Positions 21,120 through 29,809 of a stretch of DNA of 30,570 bases are shown piece after piece. A program made the translations under genes and the position numbers. The stretch is taken from positions 7,738 through 38,307 of the forward strand of contig DJGJ01000055.1 in the NCBI GenBank assembly GCA_002432715.1. The letters are read 5' to 3'. Each line of letters starts with the position of its first letter. Position 1 is the first letter of the stretch. A model generated the notes under the pieces. The model was not told the origin of the DNA. It saw only the letters and a list, made by a program, of their open reading frames with translations, and did no database searches. The DNA comes from Sphaerochaeta sp. UBA5849. GTDB taxonomy: Bacteria; Spirochaetota; Spirochaetia; Sphaerochaetales; Sphaerochaetaceae.

Positions 21120-21128
21120 ACTCTAGCA
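21120..21128 (-). promoter_or_regulatory. Promoter of the CpXC gene (extended -10, leaderless type)
   Basis: The reverse strand reads TGC-TAGAGT, then 6 nt (CTCGCT) and the ATG at 21113. No good -35 is seen; the TGN extension may compensate. It lies just downstream of the rlmKL terminator on the same strand. Confidence 0.42.
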
Positions 21129-21140
21129 CGAGTGAAGAGT

Positions 21141-21166
21141 AAAAGGAAGCTCCCTTGCGGGAGCCT
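21141..21166 (-). terminator. Terminator of the ftsH-hslO-rlmKL operon
   Basis: On the reverse strand AGGCTCCC, a GCAA loop and GGGAGCTT form an 8-bp stem (one G-U) followed by CCTTTTA. It lies 7 nt after the rlmKL stop and ahead of the CpXC promoter, so it insulates the CpXC gene. Confidence 0.75.
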
Positions 21167-21173
21167 CTCTCGG

Positions 21174-23405
21174 TTATTTCTTGCGCACCACCTTGATCGT
21201 TGGTTTCGTGTCTTTGCTTGTGACGACGGTTCGATGCTTGATCAAGAAGGTATAGTGAATTTTCTGGTCGCGTGCAAAATCCTCTGCGATGGTGCTTGGT
21301 GTGATGTCCTGGACATCAAATTCTTCAAGCAACCGCTCATCAAGGCGGAATTTGCGGTAGTTGCAGCTGAAGATCAACGTGCCTTTCGGGTCAAGGTGCA
21401 TCATGCAAGCCTTGATCAACCTGACTTGGTCCCGGTCTACATCGAAGCTCGCCCGTCCCTTTCCGTTGGAGAACGTCGGGGGGTCGCAGAAGATCAAATC
21501 GTAGCGGTCATACGTATCGAAGAGGAACTCAAGGCAGTCACTGCGATAGAAGAAGTGGTTCATCTCGGTATATCCGTTGAGCTGCATGTTCTTCATCGCC
21601 CAATCCAGGTAGGTTGCGGATGCATCGACACTGACTGTGCTCAAAGCCCCTCCCTTTGCCGCTTGGACGGTTGCCGTACCGGTGTAACAGAAGAGGTTGA
21701 GGAAACGTTTGCCTTCCGACATTTCGGCAATCTGCTTGCGGATGGGCCGGTGGTCGAGGAATATTCCTGTATCGAGATAGTCGGTGAAGTTGACCAGATA
21801 TTTCACCCCGTTCTCATTGATGATGTAGAACTTGTCGGTGCTGGCCATCTTTTCGTACTGTTTCTCTCCCTTCTGCTGGGTTCGCTGCCTGACATAGATT
21901 TGCTCGCGGTCGATGCCGGTTGCCCGCTCGGTGGCATCGATAAGCTCCCCAAGGCGCCTGAGGGCGTCCTCTGGATCGATCGTCTCCGGCGGGGCGTACT
22001 CCTGCAGGCTGATGTAGCGATCCTCATACAGGTCGATGGCGGCACTGTACTCGGGCATATCGGCATCGTAGATGCGATAACAGCTTACGCCCTGCTGCTG
22101 CATGATTGGTTTGAGGTTGGCCAGGTTCTTCACCAAGCGGTTGTACGCCATCCGGGCGCCATCGCCGAGAGGCTGTGCAAGCCGTTCCTTCTTGCGTTCA
22201 ATCGCCCGCTCGATCATCTGCTGACGCTCCTCGGCAGTGAATACATAGTAATGGGCAATTTGGCACGTGACACCACCGTTGTTGACGGTATTGGTTCGAT
22301 CGGGTTTCATGTCGACATGACTGAGAAGCTCCTGCTGACCGCAAAGAATTGCTACATTCCAGCCGCCGAACAGCGTACTGATCTGTTTGCCTATCTGGCG
22401 GTAGAGGACTTCCAAGGACGTGTCGCTCTCCATTCTCAGCCCGTAGGGAGGGTCGGTGATGATGTATCCCACACCCGCCGGAACGTCTGCTTCGGTTATG
22501 GTACGAAAGTCCTTGACCTGAAACTTGATCAGGTGGTCGACCTTGGCGAGCTCGGCATGTTTTTTGCTGATCGCCACCGCCTTGGGGTCGTTGTCCCATG
22601 CGTGGATTTCGATGGTGCGCTCTTTGGCTTTTTCCGCTCGTTCCATCGCTTCATCGACCACTTCCTCATAGACATCGGGGTCATGGATGGGCAGGTTGAA
22701 GAAGTTGAATCGCCGGGCGCTTACCAGGCCGGGCGCCCTGTCTGCAGCCCAGAGGGCAGCTTCAATGGCAATGGTTCCCGAGCCGCAGAAGGGATCGAGC
22801 AGCATCGGTACGCCTTCGCCTTTTTCCAAGGTTTTCCGCCATTCACTGCGGTAGATGACCGAGCAGGTGAGGTACTCGCTGAGCACAGCATCGGTTTGGG
22901 CGACCCGATACCCACGCCGGTGAAGGCCACGGCCGGAAAAATCCACATACCAGGCGACTTTATCGCCGTCGATATGCAGATGGAAGACCACATCGCTGTT
23001 CTCCGTATCCACCAAGGGCCTTTCACCGTCGAATTTGGAACGGATGCGATCGACGATGGCATCCTTGAGACGGATTGCGGCAAAGTGGGAGTTCTTCATG
23101 TACGGACAGTTCTTCACTGTCTCGGTGACCGAGAAGGTGATGTTGGGATTGACCCAGTCCTCCCAGGGTATCTGGGCGGACGCTTCGTACAATTCGTCTG
23201 CATCGAGGATGTCTTCATCCTCGAACAAGCCGAGCAGTACTCTGGTTGCTGTACGCGACCAGAGACAGAATCGGTAGGCCGCAGCAAGGTCGGCTGAGAA
23301 TTCAACCCCTCCGCTGATCGTCCTGATATCGGTAGCCCCTGCTGCTCTTGCCTCTTCCTCGATGATGTCGTTCATGTACAGGGCTGATGTGGCGAAAAAA
23401 ATCAT
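21174..23405 (-). CDS. rlmL: Bifunctional 23S rRNA methyltransferase RlmKL (m2G2445 / m7G2069)
   Basis: The 743-residue protein is the fused RlmL-RlmK type. The N-terminal part is a THUMP-containing RlmL domain with the SAM motif LLDPFCGSGT (about 202-211) and catalytic TDPPYG (about 295-300). The C-terminal part is an RlmK domain with RFLNLFCYTGTATVQAA (about 560) and FCDPPTFS. It modifies G2445 and G2069 of domain V of 23S rRNA during 50S assembly (E. coli numbering). GGAGGAG lies 7 nt before the ATG, inside the hslO 3' end; the genes overlap by 4 nt. The opposite strand carries a spurious open frame of similar size. Confidence 0.94.
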   Translation of the reverse strand: MIFFATSALYMNDIIEEEARAAGATDIRTISGGVEFSADLAAAYRFCLWSRTATRVLLGLFEDEDILDADELYEASAQIPWEDWVNPNITFSVTETVKNCPYMKNSHFAAIRLKDAIVDRIRSKFDGERPLVDTENSDVVFHLHIDGDKVAWYVDFSGRGLHRRGYRVAQTDAVLSEYLTCSVIYRSEWRKTLEKGEGVPMLLDPFCGSGTIAIEAALWAADRAPGLVSARRFNFFNLPIHDPDVYEEVVDEAMERAEKAKERTIEIHAWDNDPKAVAISKKHAELAKVDHLIKFQVKDFRTITEADVPAGVGYIITDPPYGLRMESDTSLEVLYRQIGKQISTLFGGWNVAILCGQQELLSHVDMKPDRTNTVNNGGVTCQIAHYYVFTAEERQQMIERAIERKKERLAQPLGDGARMAYNRLVKNLANLKPIMQQQGVSCYRIYDADMPEYSAAIDLYEDRYISLQEYAPPETIDPEDALRRLGELIDATERATGIDREQIYVRQRTQQKGEKQYEKMASTDKFYIINENGVKYLVNFTDYLDTGIFLDHRPIRKQIAEMSEGKRFLNLFCYTGTATVQAAKGGALSTVSVDASATYLDWAMKNMQLNGYTEMNHFFYRSDCLEFLFDTYDRYDLIFCDPPTFSNGKGRASFDVDRDQVRLIKACMMHLDPKGTLIFSCNYRKFRLDERLLEEFDVQDITPSTIAEDFARDQKIHYTFLIKHRTVVTSKDTKPTIKVVRKK

Positions 23406-24346
23406 TCGGCAACTCCTCCTGCTTCAGAGAGCAGGTGTTCCAACTCGAAACGTTCATAGTGGTAGTGGGTGTTGCAATTCACGCAAACCACCTCCAAGGG
23501 GAAGGGGCCGTTCGCAAGAATGTCCTTCTGTTCCTCCTTGTTCAATTGCTGCAGGTACCGGGTGTACTGCTCTCGGGTACAAGGGCAGGAGAACGCTATG
23601 AACTGGCTTGCCAAGTGGCGAACCTGATAGGCTTGAAACTGCTGTTCTACATAGGCCCGGATGGTTTTTCCCTCTGCGAGCCAAGTCCCGATCGAGGGTA
23701 ATTTGGTAGAAAGTTCATCTAGTTCAGCCAATACGCCTTCGTTGCATCCAGGCATTACCTGCAAAAAGAGAGCCCCGCTGCCGGTAACCCGCCCTTGCTT
23801 GTCAAAATGCAGGGAGAGGACGAACATGGTGGGAGTTTGTTCCGACTGCTGGTAGTGAAGAGCCAGGTCTTTGGCGAGGTCGCCGTAGGCCATCATGGTT
23901 TGGCCGGTGAACGGAGTCTTGCGCCCTTCCAGGATTTTGGAAATGGAAAGGAAACCCGGCCCGTACAGCTCGTTCAAATCGAGACTTTTCAGGCTCTCCT
24001 TCAGCGGGATGGGGTTATGCTTGAGGTATCCTCGCACAGCACCCACAGCCCACGACTCTACGAATACCCCTCCGATGGGGCCTCCGCACTCAATATTCAG
24101 CTGGATGCGGTCATTTCCTTTTACCGTGGCGCTGAGCAGAGCCCCGGCAAGGTAGGCCTGACCCAGCACGTAGGTTTCCAGCAAGCCCAAATCATGGTTG
24201 GCGCGCATTTGGTTTATGAGCTTGGTTGCCGCTATTGCAGTAACGCGTATTTGGTCGTTATGCAAAAGAAACACCTCGCGCCCATCATCGCTTAGGGCGG
24301 CAAGGTGTTCTTGTAAGTCTCTATCTTCAATCTTTTTCTTAATCAT
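23402..24346 (-). CDS. hslO: Hsp33 redox-regulated chaperone
   Basis: The 314-residue protein matches Hsp33: an N-terminal substrate-binding domain, then the zinc redox switch with C254-P-C256 and C288-VN-C291, the canonical CxC-X31-CxxC arrangement. Oxidation releases zinc and turns on holdase activity in the cytoplasm. It begins 12 nt after the ftsH stop and ends 4 nt into rlmKL, so it belongs to that operon. I see no Shine-Dalgarno site ahead of the ATG; a TTGCAA / TCTAAT pair in the ftsH 3' end has only a 15-bp spacer and is not convincing as a promoter. Pairing with ftsH links two proteostasis functions. Confidence 0.95.
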   Translation of the reverse strand: MIKKKIEDRDLQEHLAALSDDGREVFLLHNDQIRVTAIAATKLINQMRANHDLGLLETYVLGQAYLAGALLSATVKGNDRIQLNIECGGPIGGVFVESWAVGAVRGYLKHNPIPLKESLKSLDLNELYGPGFLSISKILEGRKTPFTGQTMMAYGDLAKDLALHYQQSEQTPTMFVLSLHFDKQGRVTGSGALFLQVMPGCNEGVLAELDELSTKLPSIGTWLAEGKTIRAYVEQQFQAYQVRHLASQFIAFSCPCTREQYTRYLQQLNKEEQKDILANGPFPLEVVCVNCNTHYHYERFELEHLLSEAGGVAE

Positions 24347-24357
24347 ACGGAAGCAGA

Positions 24358-26313
24358 TTAGACAATGACCTCACTTTTTGCAAGAGCTTGGAACTCTGTT
24401 CCATTAATTACTTCATTCTCCAGCAATTTTGCAGTGATTACCTCGAGAGCCTTGCGGTTCTTCTCAAGGTTGGCCTTTACAAGTTGATACCGTTCATTGA
24501 CGATGCGTGCCGTCTCGGTGTCGATGTATTCCTGGGCTTTCTCCGAGTACTCGCGTGCACCACTCACCCCGGCGATACCGCTCTGGGTCGTAGGAAGGGT
24601 GATGTTCCTGTATCGTTCACTCATACCGAATTCGGTAATCATGCGACGAACCAGGTCGCTGGCTCTGGAAATATCATTTCCCGCCCCGGTGGAAATCTCC
24701 TGGAAAATGACTTCCTCGGCGGCACGACCGCCAAGCAGGGTGTCGATGTTGCACAAGAGCTCGCTCTGACTGAGCAGGAACCGGTCTTCGGTGGGGTACT
24801 GCAAGGTATAGCCAAGAGCTCCCATTCCTCTGGGGATGATGGAAATCTTGCTTACCGGCTCGGCTCCTTCTGTCATGTAAGCGGTCAGGGCATGCCCGGT
24901 TTCATGGTATGCAACCCGTTCACGCTCCTTGGCGTTGAGCAGCCTGCTCTTGCGCTCAAGGCCTGCCACCGACTTCTCGATTGCTTCCTCAAAGTCGGCC
25001 TGCATTACCTGCTTCCGCTTCTGCCGGACCGCCATCAAGGCGGCCTCGTTGGCTATGTTGGCAAGGTCGGCACCGGCCAGGCCTGCAGCACTTTGGGCGA
25101 TCTTGCGAAGATCGACGTCGTCGCCGAGCTTGATGTTGCGGGTATGTATCTTCAAAATGGCATACCGCCCTTCCAAGTCCGGTTTGTCGATCAGGACCTG
25201 TCGGTCAAAGCGTCCGGGTCTGAGCAAGGCCGGGTCGAGGATTTCAGGTCGGTTGGTGGCTGCGAGGATGATGACACCGGTTCTGGAGTCGAAACCATCC
25301 ATTTCAACCAACAACTGGTTCAGCGTCTGTTCGCGTTCATCGTTTCCGCCGATTCCCGCCGATACCCTCGAGCGGCCGATGGCATCAATTTCATCAATGA
25401 AGATGATGCAGGGAGAGTTCTCACGCGCCTGACGGAAAAGGTCACGCACCCGTGCAGCTCCCACACCGACGAACATTTCGACAAAGTCGGCACCACTCAT
25501 CTTGAAGAACGGGACACCGGATTCACCGGCAACAGCCTTGGCCAGCAGGGTTTTTCCGGTTCCTGGAGGACCGACCAGCAATACTCCCTTGGGAATCTTT
25601 CCCCCGATCTCGGTATACTTGTCAGGGTTCTTGAGAAAGTCGACAACTTCCTCCAGCTCATACTTGCTTTCATCGGCCCCGGCCACGTCGGCAAAGCGGA
25701 CTCCGGTATCTCCTTCGGCGACAATCTTTGCTTTATTCTGGTTGAAGGAGAGTACCCCCGGGCCGCCTTGACCTCCCATTTTGGAGAATAGGAAGCGCCA
25801 GATGAGCATAATGAATATGAACGGGAACGCATAGCTGAGCAAGGTGGATAGAATGCTCGGCTTTGCAGGCGGTACTGCATAGAACTCAACACCTTGCTCT
25901 TCAAGGAAGGGAATGAAGGAAGGGTCTTCGACCTTGTAGGTGCTGAAGGATTGCAGCAAGCTTGCTGCATTTGGGTCGGTTGCAAGCGAACGCAGGTCGG
26001 TCACAACCTGTTCCTTGGCAAAGGGGTAGCCGATATAGCGTTCTTCCTCTATCGCGACACGTTTGATGGTTCCCTTTTCGATCAGGGATTTGAATTGGGA
26101 GTAGTCCACCGAGTATACATTCGTCTGCCTCGATACCATGTAAGTGTTCAGGGCAAGAAACAGCAGGAAGATAATGAAGAAATACCAAAAGGAGAAGGTG
26201 AATTTCTTCTTGTCTTTTCCCCCGGATTCATTGACGTGGACCCCCGGTTCTATGTTGAGTTTCTTTTTAAAAGTGTCTTTCCAATCTTTCTCACTCTTAT
26301 TGTCTTTGCTCAT
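24358..26313 (-). CDS. ftsH: ATP-dependent zinc metalloprotease FtsH
   Basis: The 651-residue protein has two membrane helices (about 41-60 and 154-176) around a periplasmic domain, then the AAA+ module with Walker A G248-T255 (GPPGTGKT), Walker B FIDEID (305-310) and SRH region RPGRFDRQ, and the M41 protease with zinc site H470-ETG-H474. FtsH degrades damaged membrane proteins and some regulators. In E. coli it also degrades LpxC, which is of interest because lpt genes are nearby. The ATG at 26313 has AAGGAA 8 nt upstream; the upstream frame extends only through the promoter leader. It is the first gene of ftsH-hslO-rlmKL. Confidence 0.97.
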   Translation of the reverse strand: MSKDNKSEKDWKDTFKKKLNIEPGVHVNESGGKDKKKFTFSFWYFFIIFLLFLALNTYMVSRQTNVYSVDYSQFKSLIEKGTIKRVAIEEERYIGYPFAKEQVVTDLRSLATDPNAASLLQSFSTYKVEDPSFIPFLEEQGVEFYAVPPAKPSILSTLLSYAFPFIFIMLIWRFLFSKMGGQGGPGVLSFNQNKAKIVAEGDTGVRFADVAGADESKYELEEVVDFLKNPDKYTEIGGKIPKGVLLVGPPGTGKTLLAKAVAGESGVPFFKMSGADFVEMFVGVGAARVRDLFRQARENSPCIIFIDEIDAIGRSRVSAGIGGNDEREQTLNQLLVEMDGFDSRTGVIILAATNRPEILDPALLRPGRFDRQVLIDKPDLEGRYAILKIHTRNIKLGDDVDLRKIAQSAAGLAGADLANIANEAALMAVRQKRKQVMQADFEEAIEKSVAGLERKSRLLNAKERERVAYHETGHALTAYMTEGAEPVSKISIIPRGMGALGYTLQYPTEDRFLLSQSELLCNIDTLLGGRAAEEVIFQEISTGAGNDISRASDLVRRMITEFGMSERYRNITLPTTQSGIAGVSGAREYSEKAQEYIDTETARIVNERYQLVKANLEKNRKALEVITAKLLENEVINGTEFQALAKSEVIV

Positions 26314-26359
26314 GTGTATGGTTCCTTGTAAGGAGTTTCGATTGTTGCTCCTGCCTTCA

Positions 26360-26388
26360 AGTATACTGCCGTAATTGCCAATCGGCAA
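26360..26388 (-). promoter_or_regulatory. ftsH promoter, sharing a palindrome with the divergent SDR promoter
   Basis: On the reverse strand there is a -35 TTGCCG (26383-26388), a 17-bp spacer and a -10 TATACT (26360-26365), with a leader of about 40 nt that holds AAGGAA. The -35 is one arm of the palindrome TTGCC-AATC-GGCAA (26375-26388). Confidence 0.65.
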
Positions 26389-26403
26389 CAAGGCCGGTAT
26401 AGT
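26375..26403 (+). promoter_or_regulatory. Promoter of the SDR gene (leaderless type)
   Basis: There is a -35 TTGCCA (26375-26380), a 17-bp spacer and a -10 TATAGT (26398-26403), then 9 nt to the ATG at 26413. The -35, spacer length and 9-nt gap are the same as for uvrC. The -35 is the other arm of the palindrome used by ftsH. Confidence 0.65.
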
Positions 26404-26412
26404 AATAAGTCT

Positions 26413-27138
26413 ATGAGTAACAAAGATGTCGTGCTTATCACCGGAGGGGCCAAACGTTTGGGAAGGGCATTGGCTCTATCACTGGCTGCATCTGGATATC
26501 GGGTAGTAATTCATTGCAATGAAAGCTTCAAAGAAGCGCAGTATGTAGTTGAGGAACTTGCATTGCAGGGCTTTGAAAGTGCATATGTCCAAGGTGACTT
26601 ACGTCACCAGGGCCATCTTGATCACTTGTTCAGCCAGGCCGTGCAGGCTTTCGGCCAAGTCGATCATCTGATAAACAATGCCTCTCTCTTTCCTTCACGG
26701 ACGATGGACGAAACGGATTTCGCCTTGTTCGAGCAGGTCATGGCCGTGCACAGCAGTGCACCGTTCTTCCTGACAAAAGCGTTGTATCACCATCTCAAGG
26801 CTCGCTCGGCGAAGGGTTCGGTTGTCAATATGCTCGATGCGAAGCTCTCATCGCCTACTGCGTCCCGGCCGGCCTACTACTGTGCCAAGGGAGCTCTTGC
26901 CTATCAGACCAAGGCCCTCGCCGCGGCCCTCGGCCCCACGCTTCGCGTGAATGCCGTCTCCCCGGGTTTGGTGCTGAGCAATGAGGATGATGCGTATTTT
27001 GCAAAGATGCAGCAACAGCTACCACTCAAGTCCACAGGAACGGTGGATGATGTTTGTCAGGCTGTTTCGTATCTTCTCCGTTCTTCATTTGTTACAGGCG
27101 TAGACCTCTGTGTCGATGGCGGGCAAAGACTTTTGTAG
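26413..27138 (+). CDS. Short-chain dehydrogenase/reductase of the pteridine reductase (PTR1/FolM) type
   Basis: The 241-residue SDR has the cofactor loop TGGAKRLGR (10-18), the NNAS motif (88-91) and YxxxK at Y155-K159. The usual catalytic Ser is replaced by D142 (NMLDA), 13 residues before the Tyr. Asp at this place, with the same spacing and the RLG in the cofactor loop, is typical of pteridine reductases such as PTR1 and of FolM, which reduce dihydropterins or dihydrofolate with NADPH. The exact substrate is inference. The gene lacks a Shine-Dalgarno site and has a promoter ending 9 nt before its ATG. It is followed by 99 nt without a gene before the efflux operon; I see no terminator there. 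Confidence 0.87.
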   Translation: MSNKDVVLITGGAKRLGRALALSLAASGYRVVIHCNESFKEAQYVVEELALQGFESAYVQGDLRHQGHLDHLFSQAVQAFGQVDHLINNASLFPSRTMDETDFALFEQVMAVHSSAPFFLTKALYHHLKARSAKGSVVNMLDAKLSSPTASRPAYYCAKGALAYQTKALAAALGPTLRVNAVSPGLVLSNEDDAYFAKMQQQLPLKSTGTVDDVCQAVSYLLRSSFVTGVDLCVDGGQRLL

Positions 27139-27237
27139 TTTATGTGGAGTTGGCCCCGTAGCCGTTGCCGTCTGGCTTCCTAATGTACGATAGTGTGGTA
27201 GTTATTTGAATATTACGAGGAGCGTAGAGAGATTCAT

Positions 27238-28671
27238 ATGCATAACCAAAGACGTTTGGCAGTACTCTGTTTGGTACTTGCCGCAACCGTTCCCCTGACA
27301 GCCATTCCTCTCCAGGACTTGATAACCCAAGCCTTGGCTGAAAGTACCAACATGAAGGACTTGGAGTACTCCAAGCAGAAGGCTTTGCTCACTGTCGGCC
27401 TCAACCAGGTTGAGGATGAGCTGGGAATTGCTGTTGGCAGTGGAGAGGTCACTGCAACGTACAACTCAGGGAACTATGTTTTTTCTACGTCAGGTACGAA
27501 CGTCGCCTTCACACTTCCGAATGACGGGAAAACAACGATCAATGTTTCAACCGGTTCCATGGGTATAGATGCTCCATATTCCTATTCTTCAATCTCTCCA
27601 AGTGTTTCTGCAAGCCATACCCTTACCTACGGCTATACGGCCGACAACCAAAAGTCGCTGCTCAACCGCCAGACTGAGGTTCTTGCCCTCAGCACCTATG
27701 ACTCGAGCAAGTTGAATTTCACTACCAGTTTGTATTCACAGATAGATTCCCTGTTGGAGAATGAGAAATCGATCAAACAGACTGAAAAGGACCTGGCAGA
27801 CTTGCAGACCAGTTTGCAGCAGAATCTTTCTTTGAAGTTGATCCGCAGCGATAGCCTTGCCTACCAGGCGCAAGAGCAGGCGATCAAGGTGAAGGAAGCA
27901 ACGCTGGCAAACCTCCAGTCGACCAGGGAGTTGCTGCTTCGCCAGTTTTCCCTGCTGGCCGGGTTTGCCTGGGAAGGCGTGGAAGCGATTCCCGAACCGA
28001 ATCTTTCATTCACCTCCAACCCCATGGGCAACAGCAGTGTACTGCTAAAGTCCCTTGCCTTGGACTTGGCAAAGGAAGAGCTTGCATTGAAGAAGGCTGA
28101 GTTTACCAATAAGAGCCTTGTTTTGAACGGGAGAGTGAAGACTACCCAGACAAGTGGTATTGTTCCAGCTGGCGCAGGACTAGAACGTACGAATTCCATG
28201 AGTGTCCAGGCTTCTGCTGCTATCGATGCCAAACAGTTCTCTCTTTCCGGTGGCGTTAATGGGACTTATAATTTTGATACGGGTTCATTTTCCCCTTCTC
28301 TCTCCGTTTCCGGCTCCTGGAACAACAACAAGACCCTTGCCAGCGATGCCCTGACCTTGCAGAAGTTGGAAAATGAAGTCCTTATCGCCGAATTAGCCTA
28401 TCAGACTGCGCTGAATGAGTATTTGCAGAATGCAGCAACATTGGAAAGCAATATTGCAGCTTGGGAGATGACGCATGCCTTGCACAGACAGTCGATGGAC
28501 TATAATCTGGCACTGTTGAAGCAACAACAAACACTGTTTGAGAAGGGTCTTGCCACCAAGGCGGATGTCGATGATGCTGCCTTTAATGTTGAAATTGACG
28601 CATATACGCTGTCCTCTATCTTGTTGGATGGCTTGAAACTTGAAAATCAAATCCGCGCTCTGCAAATCTAA
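27238..28671 (+). CDS. TolC-family outer-membrane efflux protein
   Basis: The 477-residue protein has a signal peptide (1-22, ending LTA|IP) and the TolC plan of two related halves, each with long amphipathic helices (for example YSQIDSLLENEKSIKQTEKDLADLQ and AELAYQTALNEYLQNAATLESNIAAWE) and short barrel strands (SPSLSVSGSWNNN). It would form the outer-membrane channel of a tripartite pump. Central segments rich in Ser, Thr and Asn (about 80-140) are longer than in E. coli TolC. The ATG at 27238 is preceded by purine-rich GAGGAG and AGAGAGA. The membrane-fusion gene starts 15 nt after the stop, so this is the first gene of the pump operon. Confidence 0.88.
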   Translation: MHNQRRLAVLCLVLAATVPLTAIPLQDLITQALAESTNMKDLEYSKQKALLTVGLNQVEDELGIAVGSGEVTATYNSGNYVFSTSGTNVAFTLPNDGKTTINVSTGSMGIDAPYSYSSISPSVSASHTLTYGYTADNQKSLLNRQTEVLALSTYDSSKLNFTTSLYSQIDSLLENEKSIKQTEKDLADLQTSLQQNLSLKLIRSDSLAYQAQEQAIKVKEATLANLQSTRELLLRQFSLLAGFAWEGVEAIPEPNLSFTSNPMGNSSVLLKSLALDLAKEELALKKAEFTNKSLVLNGRVKTTQTSGIVPAGAGLERTNSMSVQASAAIDAKQFSLSGGVNGTYNFDTGSFSPSLSVSGSWNNNKTLASDALTLQKLENEVLIAELAYQTALNEYLQNAATLESNIAAWEMTHALHRQSMDYNLALLKQQQTLFEKGLATKADVDDAAFNVEIDAYTLSSILLDGLKLENQIRALQI

Positions 28672-28686
28672 GGGAGAACTGATTCC

Positions 28687-29808
28687 ATGCACGATACCTC
28701 GAACGAGCTCAATACCGAACACCAAGTAAGAAACCAACTTCGCAAGAAACTGCGCAGGCAGCGCGTCAAGCGCCTCATCACCACCTTTGTAATTCTTGCC
28801 CTTATCGTCTTCGGGCTGTATGTCTACACCTTTTACAAAGAAAACAATCGATTCCCCTGGGCCCAAGAGAAAGAGCAGGTCTCGGCTGTGAAAGAAGTAG
28901 AAGCCAAAGTCTATGAGAATGTCTTCTCCACCACCATCGATTTGTCGGGGTATGTGGAACCGATTGAAATCCAGAAGGTCATCCTCCGGGCCGCAGGAGC
29001 CGTCACCGATGTCTATGTAAAAGAGGGTGATCGGGTCAAGAAGGGTGACGTCCTTATCGCACTGGACAACACCAGCCAGTTATACGAGGTTGCAAATTTG
29101 CAGGCAGAGTTGGAGCGAATCCAGCTTACCGGCAGCCAAAGGGAGTTGGAACTGACGGAGTTGCGCCTGAAATCGGCGATGAACCGCCTCGACTACACCA
29201 AGGCTATAGCCAACTTCGATGGGGTTGTGGCAGAGGTCAATGTGAGTGTCGGAGACTATTTTGAAGCAGGGTCGTCGGCTATGACCATCATCGACCGCTC
29301 CCGGTTGAAGGCAACAGTTGAAATCGATGAAATCGACATGCAGTATGTGAAACTTGGGCAGAAGGCTGTTCTCTATTTTGATTCCTATTCAGAGTCCTCC
29401 ATCGATGCAGAGGTCTCCTACATTCCCATGCTTGGGCGATATACCAATCAGGGCATCGGGGTCATGGATGTGGAGCTGACCATCGCCGATCCCCCTGTCA
29501 CCATCGCTCCCGGATATACCTTCGAAGGTTCGATCACCAGCGAAGGCGAGACAAAGCTTATCCTGCTGCCCCAGAGTGCTGTAACCACCACCCGCGGCGG
29601 CAGCACGGTAACCAAGAAGCTTGCCGATGGAAGCACTGTCATGGTTCCTGTGACGGTCAAGTATTTGGGTGAAGGCATCAGCCAGTTGCTCAACGGTGAT
29701 TTGAAAGTAGGGGATACGGTAATCATCAGGCGCACCGATACTACTGCAGGTGCCTTCTCCGCCATTGGTGGTGGTGCCGGCGGTGGTCCTGGAATGAGGG
29801 TATTCTAA
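28687..29808 (+). CDS. Membrane-fusion (periplasmic adaptor) protein of a MacAB-type efflux pump
   Basis: The 373-residue protein has a basic N-terminal tail, one membrane helix (about 30-50), then a biotinyl-lipoyl domain split by a short coiled coil (GAVTDVYVKEGDRVKKGDVLIALD, the hairpin LQAELERIQ...LRLKSAMN, then FDGVVAEVNVSVGDYFEAGS). A beta-barrel domain (LKATVEIDEIDMQYVKLGQKA) and a membrane-proximal domain follow. It ends in a Gly-rich tail (GGGAGGGPGM). It should link the MacB-type transporter to the TolC-like channel. An AGGGAG site lies about 11 nt before the ATG. The ATPase gene begins 1 nt after its stop. Confidence 0.92.
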   Translation: MHDTSNELNTEHQVRNQLRKKLRRQRVKRLITTFVILALIVFGLYVYTFYKENNRFPWAQEKEQVSAVKEVEAKVYENVFSTTIDLSGYVEPIEIQKVILRAAGAVTDVYVKEGDRVKKGDVLIALDNTSQLYEVANLQAELERIQLTGSQRELELTELRLKSAMNRLDYTKAIANFDGVVAEVNVSVGDYFEAGSSAMTIIDRSRLKATVEIDEIDMQYVKLGQKAVLYFDSYSESSIDAEVSYIPMLGRYTNQGIGVMDVELTIADPPVTIAPGYTFEGSITSEGETKLILLPQSAVTTTRGGSTVTKKLADGSTVMVPVTVKYLGEGISQLLNGDLKVGDTVIIRRTDTTAGAFSAIGGGAGGGPGMRVF

Positions 29809-29809
29809 T

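Noticed and set aside
21030..23297. A 755-codon open frame on the forward strand opposite rlmKL
   Set aside because: It is antisense to a well-supported RlmKL gene and has no domains, promoter or ribosome site. Long antisense frames are common opposite genes of this codon bias.
24347..24395. A local promoter for hslO inside the ftsH 3' end
   Set aside because: TTGCAA and TCTAAT are only 15 bp apart, and the operon promoter before ftsH explains expression.
24388..25791. A 467-codon forward frame opposite ftsH
   Set aside because: It is antisense to clear FtsH motifs (Walker A, Walker B, HETGH), and its translation shows no recognisable features.
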